DNA from: Chaetoderma sp. LZ-2023a
Lineage: Eukaryota; Mollusca; Caudofoveata; Chaetodermatida; Chaetodermatidae
Direction of reading: 5' to 3'
Assembly (NCBI GenBank): GCA_034401795.1
Contig: CM067369.1
Span: 133,953,350-134,017,349 of the forward strand
DNA: 64,000 nt
Shown here: piece after piece, positions 35,236 through 45,400 of the stretch
Numbering within the stretch: position 1 is the first letter of the stretch
Layout of the letters: every line of letters starts with the position of its first letter
The notes under the pieces: generated by a model
Database searches by the model: none
What the model saw: only the letters and a program-made list of their open reading frames with translations
What the model was told of the DNA's origin: nothing
Made by a program: the position numbers and the translations under genes

Positions 35236-35400
35236 AAGTCAAAGTGACAGTCAAAAACTCCATTAAAACTTGACAAAAGCAGCTGAAACTCGAACTTGAT
35301 CTGTAATTTCTCATATCAAAGTAATGTACCAATTATCAGTCTAATATCTTGAAGGGCTGCGAAATAAATTGTGAAAAACTAACATTTCTTTGTATGTCGA

Positions 35401-35424
35401 AGGGGGGGGGGGGGGGGGGGGGGG
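35401..35424. repeat. 24-base poly-G run
   Basis: Uninterrupted G run; another of 13 bases lies near 35545. Frames across them are not genes. Confidence 0.9.
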
Positions 35425-35929
35425 ATTGACGAAACGGAATCAGCAATTTTGTGAAACTGAAAATGGCAAATTTTGACAAATGCTGTATATGGGCATACTA
35501 ATGGACATCTCTGAAGGAATTTCCTGAAGACCATTGCAGTGAGGGGGGGGGGGGGGAATGGAAAGGGGTTTGACAATGACCAGCGTGGCAATTAATGTGT
35601 TCTTCCAAGATGATTGAGAGAAGACCATCAAATTTCACAAACATGGTTGGAGACATTTTTAAACGCATAAATCACACTTCACATGATTAACCTGCCAACT
35701 GGATTACTGAAGCTGTTTCCTGTCCAGCTGATGTAAATATCTCTTTCACTTTAGTGCACCTAGAATTGGAGCGACAAAGGTTTTGCTTTGTTATCTAGGC
35801 GGCAAAATATTCACCTGATTTGCTTCAGAAGGGTTCACATTGATTGGCTGATTGACTAACTCTCTATAGAGTCATCGACCATGATAAATCCTACTTTAAA
35901 TACAACTGCACTCAGCACTCAGTAAAGCA

Positions 35930-36110
35930 ACTCCGCTACTTACGTTAACTCTTTCACTATTAAAAGACATTTTATTTGACAATATATTTACAATATTTTG
36001 ACAGTTTGCTCAAAATTTAAAAAATATTTTGACTGATGGTTCCTGATACCTCAGGCAGCAGCATATTTCCCTCAAATTGCTTTTAAAATATCGAACATAT
36101 TTTTCCATAT
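35930..36110. mobile_element. F2-like MITE, diverged
   Basis: TTAACTCTTTCACTATTAAA at the left, AAAATATTTTGACTGATGGT and the imperfect inverse CAAATTGCTTTTAAAATATC around a GATACCTCAGGCAGCAGC centre. No right end. Confidence 0.55.
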
Positions 36111-36729
36111 TAAGCTATATACAAGTAAAATGTGATTTAAAATTGTTTACAGACATGTGAACTGGGGACATAATTATACACCCTATTTTCTATAGTCTAG
36201 CTTCTAACTAGTGAAAACTTTCAGAACATTGAAGCGTAAATCAAAGGAACTATAAAATCCCTTTAAGTGTTGCTATGGTTGATAAAACATGAAAAGGAAC
36301 CTTTAGTGATAACTATGAATGGAATTTTGTCCCACAGGCAGCAAGAAAACAACAATGGCTATTGGCTGTGCACTGCACATCCCAAACAAATACTCAAGTC
36401 ATGAATTGACAAATATTTAGTTTCATTAACACTTTTAAACTAATTACTTCATAATAGATGACATTTAACTGGTATGATCAAGATATTTCAATCAAGAGGT
36501 TATAAAGTCAGAAATGTCTACTTCAACTTCACATTGTAAGTGAGTCTCTATGCAAGAATACAATGACTTCTTCCAGCGGACTGAAAACTGTTGCTGTCAT
36601 ATATTAAAGATAAGATTGTTTTCAAAATAGTCAGTATGTATGATTACTTGCTTCCCGCTGAAGGCATCATCGGTTCATTGGTGTCTCTGGATGACATAGA
36701 TTATGTGAGCTTCACTTAGTATGTCTGTA

Positions 36730-36943
36730 TTAACTGTCTCGCTGCTGGAAGCCACTAGACAATAATTCCAATGGGCAATAACTCTGAATCTGTTGAAAAT
36801 TTTAAAAACAAATTTAACTTTAAAATGTTGGTGTCCTAGACACCAACAACTTTCAGTCAAATTGTTTTCAAAATATTTAGCAGGTCTAGCAATATAACCC
36901 TTGGAATATGCCGTCTGCACAAACTCAGCAGTCAGATAGTTAA
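36730..36943. mobile_element. F5 MITE with TTAA flanks
   Basis: TTAACTGTCTCGCTGCTGGA at 36730 and CTCAGCAGTCAGATAGTTAA ending at 36943. The centre GTTGGTGTCC/TA/GGACACCAAC is a near-perfect hairpin. Same ends as 7372-7550. Confidence 0.82.
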
Positions 36944-37099
36944 CATGTTCAATACGAAAACAAGTGACAGTACGGTTGTGACTTTTGCAGCTTAATGTGA
37001 GAAATGTTCAAAATTGTAAATCTTCATAAACATATCTTCTCTTGACCTGCAAATGGACTGTTGCCCCAGACCACTGCAGAGGACGGACCATTTTGGAAG

Positions 37100-38160
37100 T
37101 GCAATTTATATTATCACTGGCTACCAGTACCACAACCTTTTGACCCCATAACCCATAAATTTCTGTGGGGCGCCATTGGCAACCCATGCTAAAGTCTGGT
37201 GGAGATATCACCACAAGTAATTGAGTTTTCATCAAGTAACACAATTTCTATAATCAAGGTATCATGAATGTAACCTTTTGCTTTTAACACCCCAATAAAT
37301 AGGTACTCCCACTCAGGTCGTATTAACCACACACGGGCCATGTTTTCGAGAAGATACCTCTAGTTATCATCTGCAAATATAATTTCAGTGATTGCGTAAA
37401 TTACCACAACTGTGACCACTGATCACAAATCATACAGAAATGGAAGGCTGGACAGTCACAAATACACCAACACACAGTCGAAAAAGACAAACACTCATCT
37501 ATTTTGAAGGCCTCAAAATTAAAAGCATCCGTATTTTGAAAAAATTATTTTACTCAATGTAATGATTTAAATTTTTATATTCAACACTCGCTTTCATAAA
37601 TTCTGTCCCTCCTCAACAAAGGTTTGTTAAAATCAGTACCATCACCATAATTACCTCCATGCACACTTTCAGTACAAAGGTCCTTTCATCATTTAAATCG
37701 AAAAGCAAATCCTAGCTAATCCTCCATCATGCACTTTTGACTATGTTCTCCTATTACGAGAATGAATGAAGACTCAATGCAGTGATGTGACGGTGGCATT
37801 ACAAAATGAAAACATTGTTAATTTTAATGGAATTTATGTTTGTATTTGTACACGGCTTGTGTTTGCGGCGTTCTGACAGTTGGTTGTCAAACAATGAATG
37901 AGCCTCAAAAGTACCGCAAAGTTTCTCCAACTAAAGATATCCAAAGATCAGCCCAAACAAGAAATCTGTTTGACAAACTGGAAAAAGGGTATTTTCAAAT
38001 TCAAATATTTGATTCTGACTATTTTAGATACACTAGGATAGGTTAGAATATTAGTTGCTAAATAATATTTGTCAGGGATCAGTAAGGTGAAGAGGGTATT
38101 GGTATTGCATTCGTGTATGCGCATGCATGCGAGCGTGCGTGCGTGTGATCCCATGGAAAC
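37100..38160. other. No recognised gene
   Basis: Low-complexity and AT-rich sequence with a short GCATGCATGCGAGCGTGCG stretch near 38119. The plus frame at 37840-38046 has no recognisable motif. An F1 arm remnant lies at 37005-37080. Confidence 0.45.
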
Positions 38161-38164
38161 AAAT

Positions 38165-38490
38165 TAACTGAGACACTTGCATCTAGCAAGTGGAAGCAGC
38201 TTACTGACAGAGACAAAACTAGGTCAAATGTTAAAGTGAATTTGACCCTTGAACTCTGCTCTTAGTGTTAAGTTTTTGTATTTTTTAATTGTCCTTACAT
38301 TTCAGAATTGTTTCACCCAATTGGAAACAAAATAGACAGATGCATTGCTATATAACAAGAGGAAGCAGTTTATTGCCATGGATGTCACTAGGTCAAAATT
38401 CAAGGTCATTTTCACCTTTGACCTCTGCTCTCTTACTGTTAAGTTTTTCTGTTAATATCCTTTTCTATTTCAAGATTATTTGACCCAAAT
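38165..38490. repeat. About 160-bp imperfect tandem duplication
   Basis: AGTGGAAGCAGCTTACTG...ACTAGGTCAAA...TTGACCCTTGAACTCTGCTC at 38190-38262 is repeated as AGAGGAAGCAGTTTATTG...ACTAGGTCAAA...CTTTGACCTCTGCTC at 38359-38430. No gene is present. Confidence 0.65.
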
Positions 38491-38854
38491 AGATGGCAGG
38501 GTGGGGTCAAGGGGTCAGGGCAGGGTGTATGTGAAGGTGTAATTTGGAAGACTTCATTTGGTCTCTATTAGTATTGCATTAATCAACTGCGCTATTTAAT
38601 TTAACAACTAAACCTTTCAACAAATATCTAGTCAAATTAATTTCAAAATATTTAGTCAAATTCATTTCAAAATTTTAACAGTTAAGTCCATGTTTAATGG
38701 TTAACATAATTGTGAAATATCAGGATTGCAGGACCGAGCATAGTTTCCTTAAGCAGAGACAGCTGAAAGGGCATGATAAAAGCTGCATACAGTGGGGATC
38801 ACATTGGAGGGTTGAGTCTGCTTTTAGGTGGGATTAGCTGGTTTATTCAAGCTC

Positions 38855-39054
38855 TTAACCCGTACAACTCTGATTTCAAAACAGTAAATTTTCAAACTAA
38901 ATTAAAAGATGAACTGGTGTACATTTTTCAACAAATTTAGTGGAAGATGTTGCTGTCGGAGGCACCAAGATCGTCCACCAAAATTGTTGAAAAATGTACA
39001 CCACTTTCTTTGCTATTGACACCGTAAAAGATAGAACAGTGTGCTAAGGATTAA
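38855..39054. mobile_element. F4 MITE with TTAA flanks
   Basis: TTAACCCGTACAACTCTGAT at the left and GTGTGCTAAGGATTAA at the right. Arms AACTGGTGTACATTTTTCAA and TTGAAAAATGTACACCA. TTAA at 38855-38858 and 39051-39054; the flanks outside (AAGCTC and GAGCTT) are also inverted copies. Confidence 0.85.
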
Positions 39055-39057
39055 GAG

Positions 39058-39081
39058 CTTGGATATTCAAGAATATCCAAG
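39058..39081. repeat. 24-bp near-perfect palindrome
   Basis: CTTGGATATTC-AA-GAATATCCAAG, directly outside the F4 copy. It is the same as the palindrome at 23937 except for the two central bases. Confidence 0.88.
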
Positions 39082-39307
39082 CTTTTGTGGCATGGGTGGT
39101 GGGTTGAGTCAAGTGATTGTATGAAAGATTGAATAAATTCATTCAAGCTGGAACATCATTCTCGGTAAATTCTCGGTATTATAATTAAGCTTATTTAAGA
39201 ACTTGGGTAAACTGTATGATATGAAAGGATACTCGAGACAGGCAGAGTGGGATGACTGACAAAATAAGAAAATCTCAAATGCATTCCGTAGAGACCAGTC
39301 TGGTCAC

Positions 39308-39518
39308 TTAACCCTGTCACCAATGAATTCCCCATATCCAATTTTCAACGCAACCATACAAGAACCCTGTTCAGTATTTTGAAATTAATTTGACTGGAAG
39401 ATGTTGCTGCCTACGGTAGCAATGTCTTTCCGTCAAATTAATGTCAAAATAGTCAACGGAATAAGTTTAATGTCGTAAAGAATATATTTTCTCAGGGGTT
39501 TGTCAGTGAAAGGGTTAA
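39308..39518. mobile_element. F2 MITE, complete
   Basis: TTAACCCTGTCACCAATGAA at the left and TTTGTCAGTGAAAGGGTTAA at the right, TTAA both sides. Inner arms TTTGAAATTAATTTGACTGG and CCGTCAAATTAATGTCAAAA. Centre TTGCTGCC/TACGG/TAGCAA. This copy best defines the F2 ends. Confidence 0.9.
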
Positions 39519-39524
39519 ATAGAT

Positions 39525-39960
39525 TTTAACCCTTTCCACACAATGACAATAGCCATATTCACATATTGTGAGAGAAAGATTTAAGACTTTAAGAGCATAT
39601 AATCACTATTATATTCTACAGAAAAAATTGGTTCTATCTAATTTGATTCAGCATGAACTTTCCTTCAAATCTAGATCAAAATATTTACATGAATAAAAAA
39701 AGTGCAGGTATTCCCTAAGAAAAAGCTAGACATTTCAATACTATAGACTACTAATGATCAATTTTTACAAAATAATTAAAGACACAAAACCTATTCTGTT
39801 GAATAATTTTAATCACATTTGACTGAAAGCTGTTGCTGCCTTTGAACCGCAACAGTTTCCAGTAAAAATAGTTTCAAAATATTCAAAAGCTTGCTATGTA
39901 TGTGGTTGTCTTAAAACTAAAACACCCGAATAGCAGTATTGAAAGGGTTATCTCTCACTG
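39525..39960. mobile_element. F2 MITE, diverged
   Basis: TTAACCCTTTCCACACAATG at 39527, a hairpin with CTGAAAGCTGTTGCTGCC and GCAACAGTTTCCAGT near 39820-39865, and TTGAAAGGGTTA near 39950. It is longer than other F2 copies; there may be two overlapping copies. Confidence 0.6.
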
Positions 39961-40287
39961 GGCATCTCAATAGCTTAACATCCAGTGACCTTAGACATAG
40001 TCTGACCCTTGGTCATTGTGTTATTCTCAAACTTCTGCCGCTCCAAGCATGAATGTCCAACACAAAATACACAACGCATAACAATGGCAGATCATTTCTT
40101 TAGAAATCATCTAAAATGGAAAGAATTCTATGTATTCTGCAGATTTCTAATTCCTTCCAAATTACTTCTCTATTTTCTATGTCTGTGTGCAATTAAGTCG
40201 TGTCAAATAACAAACAAAAATCAGTAAGATGCACTGAAATGTGGCAGCATGTTTGTCAGTATAAACACATGAAGAAGACAGAGTTAA

Positions 40288-40528
40288 TCAACCCTTTAAC
40301 GGTTAAGCCGGCCGAAACAGGCCTCTGTTATGGTCCTCTGGAATGTTCATTTACAGATCAAGCGAATACAATTTTTGAAAATTTACCACTGGAATGACTG
40401 GCTCAATAACCGAGCCAGCCATTCCAGTGATAAATTTTCAAAAAATTGTATTCTCTTGGCCTGTAAATGGGCATTCAATAGGTAAATTTCTTAATCTTCT
40501 TACCCAAATTTGACCATTAAAGGGTTAA
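40288..40528. mobile_element. F1 MITE, near-complete
   Basis: AACCCTTTAACGGTTAAGCC at the left and ACCATTAAAGGGTTAA at the right. Centre GGCTCAATAACCGAGCC. Arms TACAATTTTTGAAAATTTAC and the inverse. Confidence 0.88.
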
Positions 40529-40599
40529 GTTGATTTGCCAGAGACATTATCTACACAAATGGATCCAGTTTGCACCAGGAAATGTATCATTATTTGGTA

Positions 40600-40945
40600 C
40601 TTGTAAAACTATTGCTAAAACCTTTAATGGTCAAAATTGGTGAACAAGTCATTCCAGTGAGGAATTTTCAAAAATTATATTGTCTTGGGTCTGCAAGTAA
40701 ATGTTTATCAAGAACGCAGAAGCTATTTTTGGCCGACTTGCTGAAGAAGCCCTTCCAGTGAAGAATTTTCAAAAATCATAATATCTTGGTATGCAAATGA
40801 ACGTTTATCAAGAACACAGCAGCTATTTTTGGCTGACAGTGTTAAACAATTTATCATCGAATTTGGTCAAGACATTTAAACTTTTTAATAATCAATGACT
40901 ATTTTTGAAGATGTAAGTACAACTGGAATGACTGGTTCAATTATC
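40600..40945. mobile_element. Half-copies of F1
   Basis: Two right-half remnants in series, each ATTCCAGTGAGGAATTTTCA or close, then TCTTGG, GCAA, ATGTTTATCAAGAAC and TATTTTTGGC. A further centre (CTGGAATGACTGGTTC) is at 40921-40936. It looks like repeated partial duplication. Confidence 0.6.
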
Positions 40946-40988
40946 TTCTCTTGGCATTTCTGTGGGTTTTTTTGGGGCAGGTTGTGCG

Positions 40989-41043
40989 TTAACTCTTACC
41001 ACACTGATATCAATATCCTATCTTTTACTGTGCCAATAGCAAC
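40989..41043. mobile_element. F4 MITE, left half, split by the DIRS element
   Basis: TTAACTCTTACCACACTGAT, then CTATCTTTTACTGTGCCAAT and AGCAA, which is the F4 left arm. It stops where the DIRS terminal repeat starts. The matching right half resumes at 50043. Confidence 0.85.
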
Positions 41044-41055
41044 AAAAAAAACCCA

Positions 41056-41370
41056 CAGACCCCCCTTGTGGGTTGGTCTGTTGTTTTATTAACCACTATA
41101 AAAACATACTTACCGTTCAATCACTACTTGCTAAATCAATTATCTGCATTTAGCTATCAGAATAAGATTTTTATGCCTGCATACACACCTCCCCATGCCT
41201 ATTCCTATTAATATGGACCCTCAATCAGGCTACTGGTTAAGTCCATCTCCCGCATACTGACAGCTATAGACTGGCACCAGTCTATACTCACCCCATAGTG
41301 ACGCTTGTCACTAAGCGTGCTTGCGCATGCGCACTGGAGCCCAAATAGGAAACAGATTCACTTTTCTACC
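41056..41370. repeat. DIRS left inverted terminal repeat
   Basis: Nucleotides 41110-41368 are the inverted copy of 49775-50026, very similar by eye, with a small length difference near 41320. The outer 54 bases (CACAGACCCCCCTTGTGGG onwards) are absent from the right repeat but appear inverted in the complementary region at 41393. It contains TGCGCATGCGCA at 41322-41333. Confidence 0.92.
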
Positions 41371-41392
41371 ACGTGGGGTGGCTGAGACCGGG

Positions 41393-41525
41393 TCGTAGTG
41401 ATTGAACGGTAAGTATGTTTTTATAGTGGCTAATAAAACAACAGACCAACCCACAAGGGGGATCTGTGGGGGGTTGTTATTACACCACAAAAACATCCAT
41501 TACCGTTCAGTCACTACTTGCTAAA
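41393..41525. repeat. DIRS internal complementary region (ICR)
   Basis: The first part (to about 41473) is the reverse complement of the element's left end: GTAGTGATTGAACGGTAAG, ATGTTTTTATAGTGG, CAACAGACCAACCCACAAGG. The second part (TTGTTATTACACCACAAAAA, CATCCATTACCGTTCAGTCA) is the reverse complement of the right end. A block matching both outer ends back-to-back is the ICR of DIRS1-type elements, used as the template to complete the termini in a circular intermediate. Confidence 0.88.
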
Positions 41526-41819
41526 CCCGTAGATTTGGTCAGTGCCCCATTTAAACATTAGGTGGGAGGAGATTTGAGAATCAACAAACAAGGATAAAAA
41601 TCGAACCAATCTTATCCAAATGTTAATAACATAACATAATAGTGTATTTAACTCAATCACACCATGATTAACAAATAAGGAAAACTTGAACTTAAAGAAA
41701 TAAATAAAAACCAAAAGAAGACTCTCACCATTTCTCACAGACGCAGAGTCCTAACGAAAATGGTGAAAAGTGCTTGGTAAATGGTCTTCGCCTTTTTTAG
41801 TTAAAATAGTATGTTACGA

Positions 41820-42075
41820 AAGAAGGAGGCTGCTGCACTCTGGTCTTTGAGATAAAAGGATGTAAAAGTGGATTCAGATTTCCATCCTGCCACCTGCATG
41901 ACCTCATCTAAAGATGAACCGTCAAAAGAGCGAAAGAAGTAGCCATACCTCTAAATGCATGGGATTTAATCTGGGAGAGATTAATTTGGTCCGGTGAGGC
42001 TATCCCATAACAAAGCTTAATTGTCTCACAATTCCATCTGGCAATCGTAGATTTTGAGACCGGCTTAGATAACCC
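41820..42075 (-). pseudogene. Tyrosine recombinase C-terminus, extra copy
   Basis: The minus strand reads SKPVSKSTIARWNCETIKLC and then SHAFRGMATSFAL, giving the recombinase HxxR motif. After one frameshift it continues LDEVMQVAGWKSESTF and TSFYLKD, with the catalytic tyrosine region. It is truncated at CTTAGATAA, where a second terminal repeat begins (42076). It is highly similar to 42890-43140. Confidence 0.85.
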
Positions 42076-42393
42076 CCCACAGACCCCCCTTGTGGGTTGG
42101 TCTGTTGTTTTATTAACCACTATAAAAACATACTTACCGTTCAATCACTACTTGCTAAATCAATTATCTGCATTTAGCTATCAGAATAAGATTTTTATGC
42201 CTGCATACACACCTCCCCATGCCTATTCCTATTAATATAGACCCTCAACCAGGCTACTGGTTAAGTCCATCTCCAGCATACTGACAGCTATATACTGGCA
42301 CCAGTCTATATTCACCCCATAGTGATGCTTGTCACTAAGCGCGCTTGCGCATGCGCACTGGAGCCCAAATAGGAAACCGATTCACTTTTCTAA
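42076..42393. repeat. Second copy of the DIRS left terminal repeat
   Basis: Direct repeat of 41056-41370 with a few substitutions, inserted after the truncated recombinase end. TGCGCATGCGCA is at 42346-42357. Confidence 0.92.
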
Positions 42394-42458
42394 ATTTAAG
42401 TGCTAAATATTAAAGGCCAATTCTCAAATCTTACCATGGGGGGTGGCCGAGGCCGGGT

Positions 42459-42593
42459 CATAGTGATTGAACGGTAAGTATGTTTTTATAGTGGTTAATA
42501 AACCAACAGACCAACCCACAAGGGGGGTCTGTGGGGGGGGGTTGTTATTACACCACAAAAACATCCATTACCATTCAATCACTACTTGCTAAA
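42459..42593. repeat. Second copy of the ICR
   Basis: Same composite as 41393-41525. It is preceded by about 44 extra bases (TTTAAGTGCTAAATATTAAA and following) not present in the first copy. Confidence 0.9.
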
Positions 42594-42889
42594 CCCGTAG
42601 ATTTGGTCAGTGCCCCATTTAAACATTAGGTGGGAGGAGATTTGAGAATCAACAAACAAGGATAAAAATCGAACCAATCTTATCCAAATGTTAATAACAT
42701 AACATAATAGTGTATTTAACTCAATCACACCGTGATTAACAAATAAGGAAAACTTGAACTTAAAGAAATAAATAAAAACCAAAAGAAGACTCTCACCATT
42801 TCTCACAGACGCACAGTCCTAATGAAAATGGTGAAAAGTGCTTGGTAAATGGTCTTCGCCTTTTTTAGTTAAAATAGTATGTTACGAAA

Positions 42890-43260
42890 GAAGTAGGCTG
42901 CTGCACTCTGGTCTTTGAGATAAAAGGATGTAAAAGTGGATTCAGATTTCCATCCTGCCACCTGCATGACCTCATCTAAAGACGAACCGTCAAAAGAGCG
43001 AAAGAAGTAGCCATACATCTAACGCATGGGCTTTAATCTGGGAGAGATTAATTTGATCCGGTGAGCAAAGCTTAATTGTCTCACAATCCCATCTGGCAAT
43101 CGTAGATTTTGAGACCGGCTTAGATAACTCTTGGTTTAAACGTGATTTATTTTGTTCAGATGGAAGCACGATAAGACTTAGAGTCTTATGCCCATGTCTC
43201 CCATACACATACAGATTATACACAATTTTTTTACAACAAAATGGCGGCAAATCATAATAG
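42890..43260 (-). pseudogene. Tyrosine recombinase, C-terminal part
   Basis: LPSEQNKSRLNQELSKPVSK, STIARWDCETIKL, INLSQIKAHAL and, in another frame, the GWKSESTF/FYLKD segment. The HxxR motif appears as AHAL followed by a frame break (the first copy has HAFR), so this copy is also non-functional. It is the continuation of the core at 43770-44396, separated by inserted sequence. Confidence 0.8.
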
Positions 43261-43312
43261 TTTAATTAATTGTAGTCTATTAGTGTGTGCATAAGTGTGT
43301 GGATGTTGAGTG

Positions 43313-43425
43313 TGAGGTGGGGGAGAGCAGGAAGAAAGACCGAGATAGAGAGAGAGAGGGGGAAAGGGGGGAGAGAGGGTGAGAGATAGAGAGAGCGAGG
43401 AATAAGATCAAATGGAAGAATAGAA
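43313..43425. repeat. GA-rich simple repeat
   Basis: AGAGAGAGAGGGGGAAAGGG-type sequence next to the 3' end of the LINE fragment; it may be the expanded tail of that insertion. Confidence 0.8.
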
Positions 43426-43429
43426 GAGG

Positions 43430-43795
43430 TGAGCTCTAGGTGCTGCCTTCGCCCCGACCTGTACGTGTTGGGCTGCTGTCCATTTACCGCGTAAACTATA
43501 AGTTCGAGAACAGGAAGCTACCGAAAGCAGTTGGTGTTAATTATGTATTGACATACCATATTACAGATCAGTTTGTTCATTTCCAAGTTGGCAGTGTAAG
43601 TCCCGTATAGAAGCTGGTTGACCATAAGAGTAGCAAGAGAAATATTGTTCAAGGCAAGCTGATTTTGGAAAACGACTCTGCTCGTTTAAAAGGGCACAAT
43701 GTAAGAGGTAGTGGTTTGTAGATTCATCATTGTGCCCACAAAAACAACTGACAGATTCCGACAGAAAGTTGTCAATTAGATAGCTCTTCCGCGTA
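43430..43795 (-). pseudogene. LINE reverse transcriptase C-terminal fragment inside the DIRS recombinase
   Basis: The minus strand reads FPTRKSYLIDNFLSESVSCF, then CGHNDESTNHYLLHCALLNE. After a frameshift it continues QLLYGTYTANLEMNKLICNM and ends NTNCFR-stop. The CxCG...STxHYLLHC pattern followed by LLxG and a short FI/NT tail is the common C-terminus of several LINE clades. It lies between the recombinase pieces, so it is a later 5'-truncated insertion. Confidence 0.78.
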
Positions 43796-44396
43796 GGAAA
43801 CCCATAAATGGGATGGATCGACCCTTTTAAAATCGGTTCGCTGTTTGTAGGTTCTTAATGCCCTAACCGGACACAAAAATTTATCGGATAGTGAAAAAGA
43901 TGATAAAGATTTTTAAATGATCAGACTAAACTGAGTTTTAGATAAAAAGTCCTTTCTAGGATATAAAATCAAACCGTCTCCTGAAACTATAAATCTATCC
44001 ATTTCAGCAGAAAGAGCATGAATCTCTGAACACTTTCTAGTGGAGGCGGCAGCAACAAGAAAAACCCCTTTGAGAGTTAAAAGCTCAATACTGATAGAAG
44101 AAATCGGTTCAAAATGGCGACCTGCCAAAACTTGAAGAACCAAAGCCAAATTCCAGGAAGGTAAAGGCTTAGCAATCGGAGGACGCATATTACCTAGACC
44201 TCTAATAAAACTATTAAGAGTCTTAGTATCATTGACATCAGCATTCCGAAGACAAGGAAGGGAAGACGCCAGAGAAAATCTATATCCCGTGACCGTATTA
44301 GCTGACAAATGTAAAGAATCAAACAAATAGGATAAAAATTCTAATACTTGTGGTATAGAAACAGAATCGGGCACGAAACCCTGGTCTGAAAACCAC
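43770..44396 (-). pseudogene. Tyrosine recombinase, N-terminal and core part
   Basis: SIPQVLEFLSYLFDSLHLSA then NTVTGYRFSLASSLP form the N-terminal core-binding domain. The core follows with VFLVAAASTRKCSEIHALS, containing the first catalytic arginine, then DGLILYPRKDFLSKTQFSL. After a stop at 43913 comes DKFLCPVRALRTYKQRTD in the next frame. These are characteristic blocks of DIRS recombinases (ASxxRxSEIHAL and LCPVRALxxY). HxxR and Y lie downstream at 42890-43140. Confidence 0.88.
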
Positions 44397-45400
44397 TCAC
44401 CACAAAATTTTAAGTCGACCCATGTAAACTTGACAGGTCGATTCCCTTCTGGCAGTCAATAATTCTCTGAGATCTTGAAGAAGCCTTATTCTCGAGGACC
44501 TCAGACTCGAGATTCTCCAAACGCACAGATTGAAGATTTCTGGATTTGGATGCACACAAAGACCTCTTACTTGAGATAGAAGATCCTGGGATACTGGAAG
44601 AAGATGAGGGAAGTCTACCAGAAGATCTAGAAGGTCTATAAACCAAATCCTCTTGGGCCAAAAGGGAGCTATCAGAAGAACCTCGCAATCTTGGTCCTTG
44701 ACCTTCTTCAAGACTAGCGGAATCAAATTGTTGGAGGGAAGGCATAGGCGAACATTCCTGTCCAGGACTGAGACATAGCATCCACCGCCAGGTCTTGACT
44801 GTCCGGAAAAGGAGACATGCAAGAGGAGATTTGGGCATTCAGAAAGGTCGTGAACAGATCTACTAGAGGACGATCCATAAGACTGAAAAACGCTCTGACA
44901 ACCGACTTCTTTAACTTCCACTCTGTGTGGGTGAAGTTACTGGGGCGTGACAGTTGGTCCGCCAGAAAATTCAGACTGCCTGGGACATGGGAGGACACTA
45001 GAAAAATCTGACTCTTGCGGCACCACAAGAGAAGATTCCACACTTCTAGACAAAGGAGAGATGACCTTGTACCTCCCTGCCTGTTGATATAAGACACCAC
45101 TGTCGAATTGTCCGACCGAATCGAGACTGAGACCTATCACAAGATCTGATCATGAAAGAAGAGCCTTCTTGACAGCCCACAACTCCAGAATCTTGATATG
45201 GGCTATCGACTCCTCCAGGGAGCAAAGGCCGGAAACTGACAGGGAGTCCCAGACTGCTCCCCAACCCTCCTGGGAAGTGTCTCTGAAGATAATCGCCTGA
45301 GGGGAGAACTTTACCAGTGGAACACCCATCAGAAGCAGAGAACGATCTCTCCAAAAATCTAGATGAGGGATCAAATGTTCTCTGATGGTAAATAGAGTGG
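44397..45400 (-). pseudogene. DIRS RNase H and linker domains
   Basis: RNase H: IIFRDTSQEGWGAVWDSL, ESIAHIKILELWAVKKALLS and, in a second frame, SIRSDNSTVVSYINRQGG. The usual first Asp of TDAS is changed (RDTS). The linker follows with SSHVPGSLNFLADQLSRPSN, RPLVDLFTTFLNAQ, SPFPDSQDLAVDAMSQSW and FAYAFPPT. In a third frame it continues NNLIPLVLKKVKDQDCEVLL, IAPFWPKRIWFIDLL and the PNPEIF segment leading to the recombinase. At least two frameshifts separate these blocks. RNase H degrades RNA in RNA/DNA hybrids during element replication. Confidence 0.88.
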
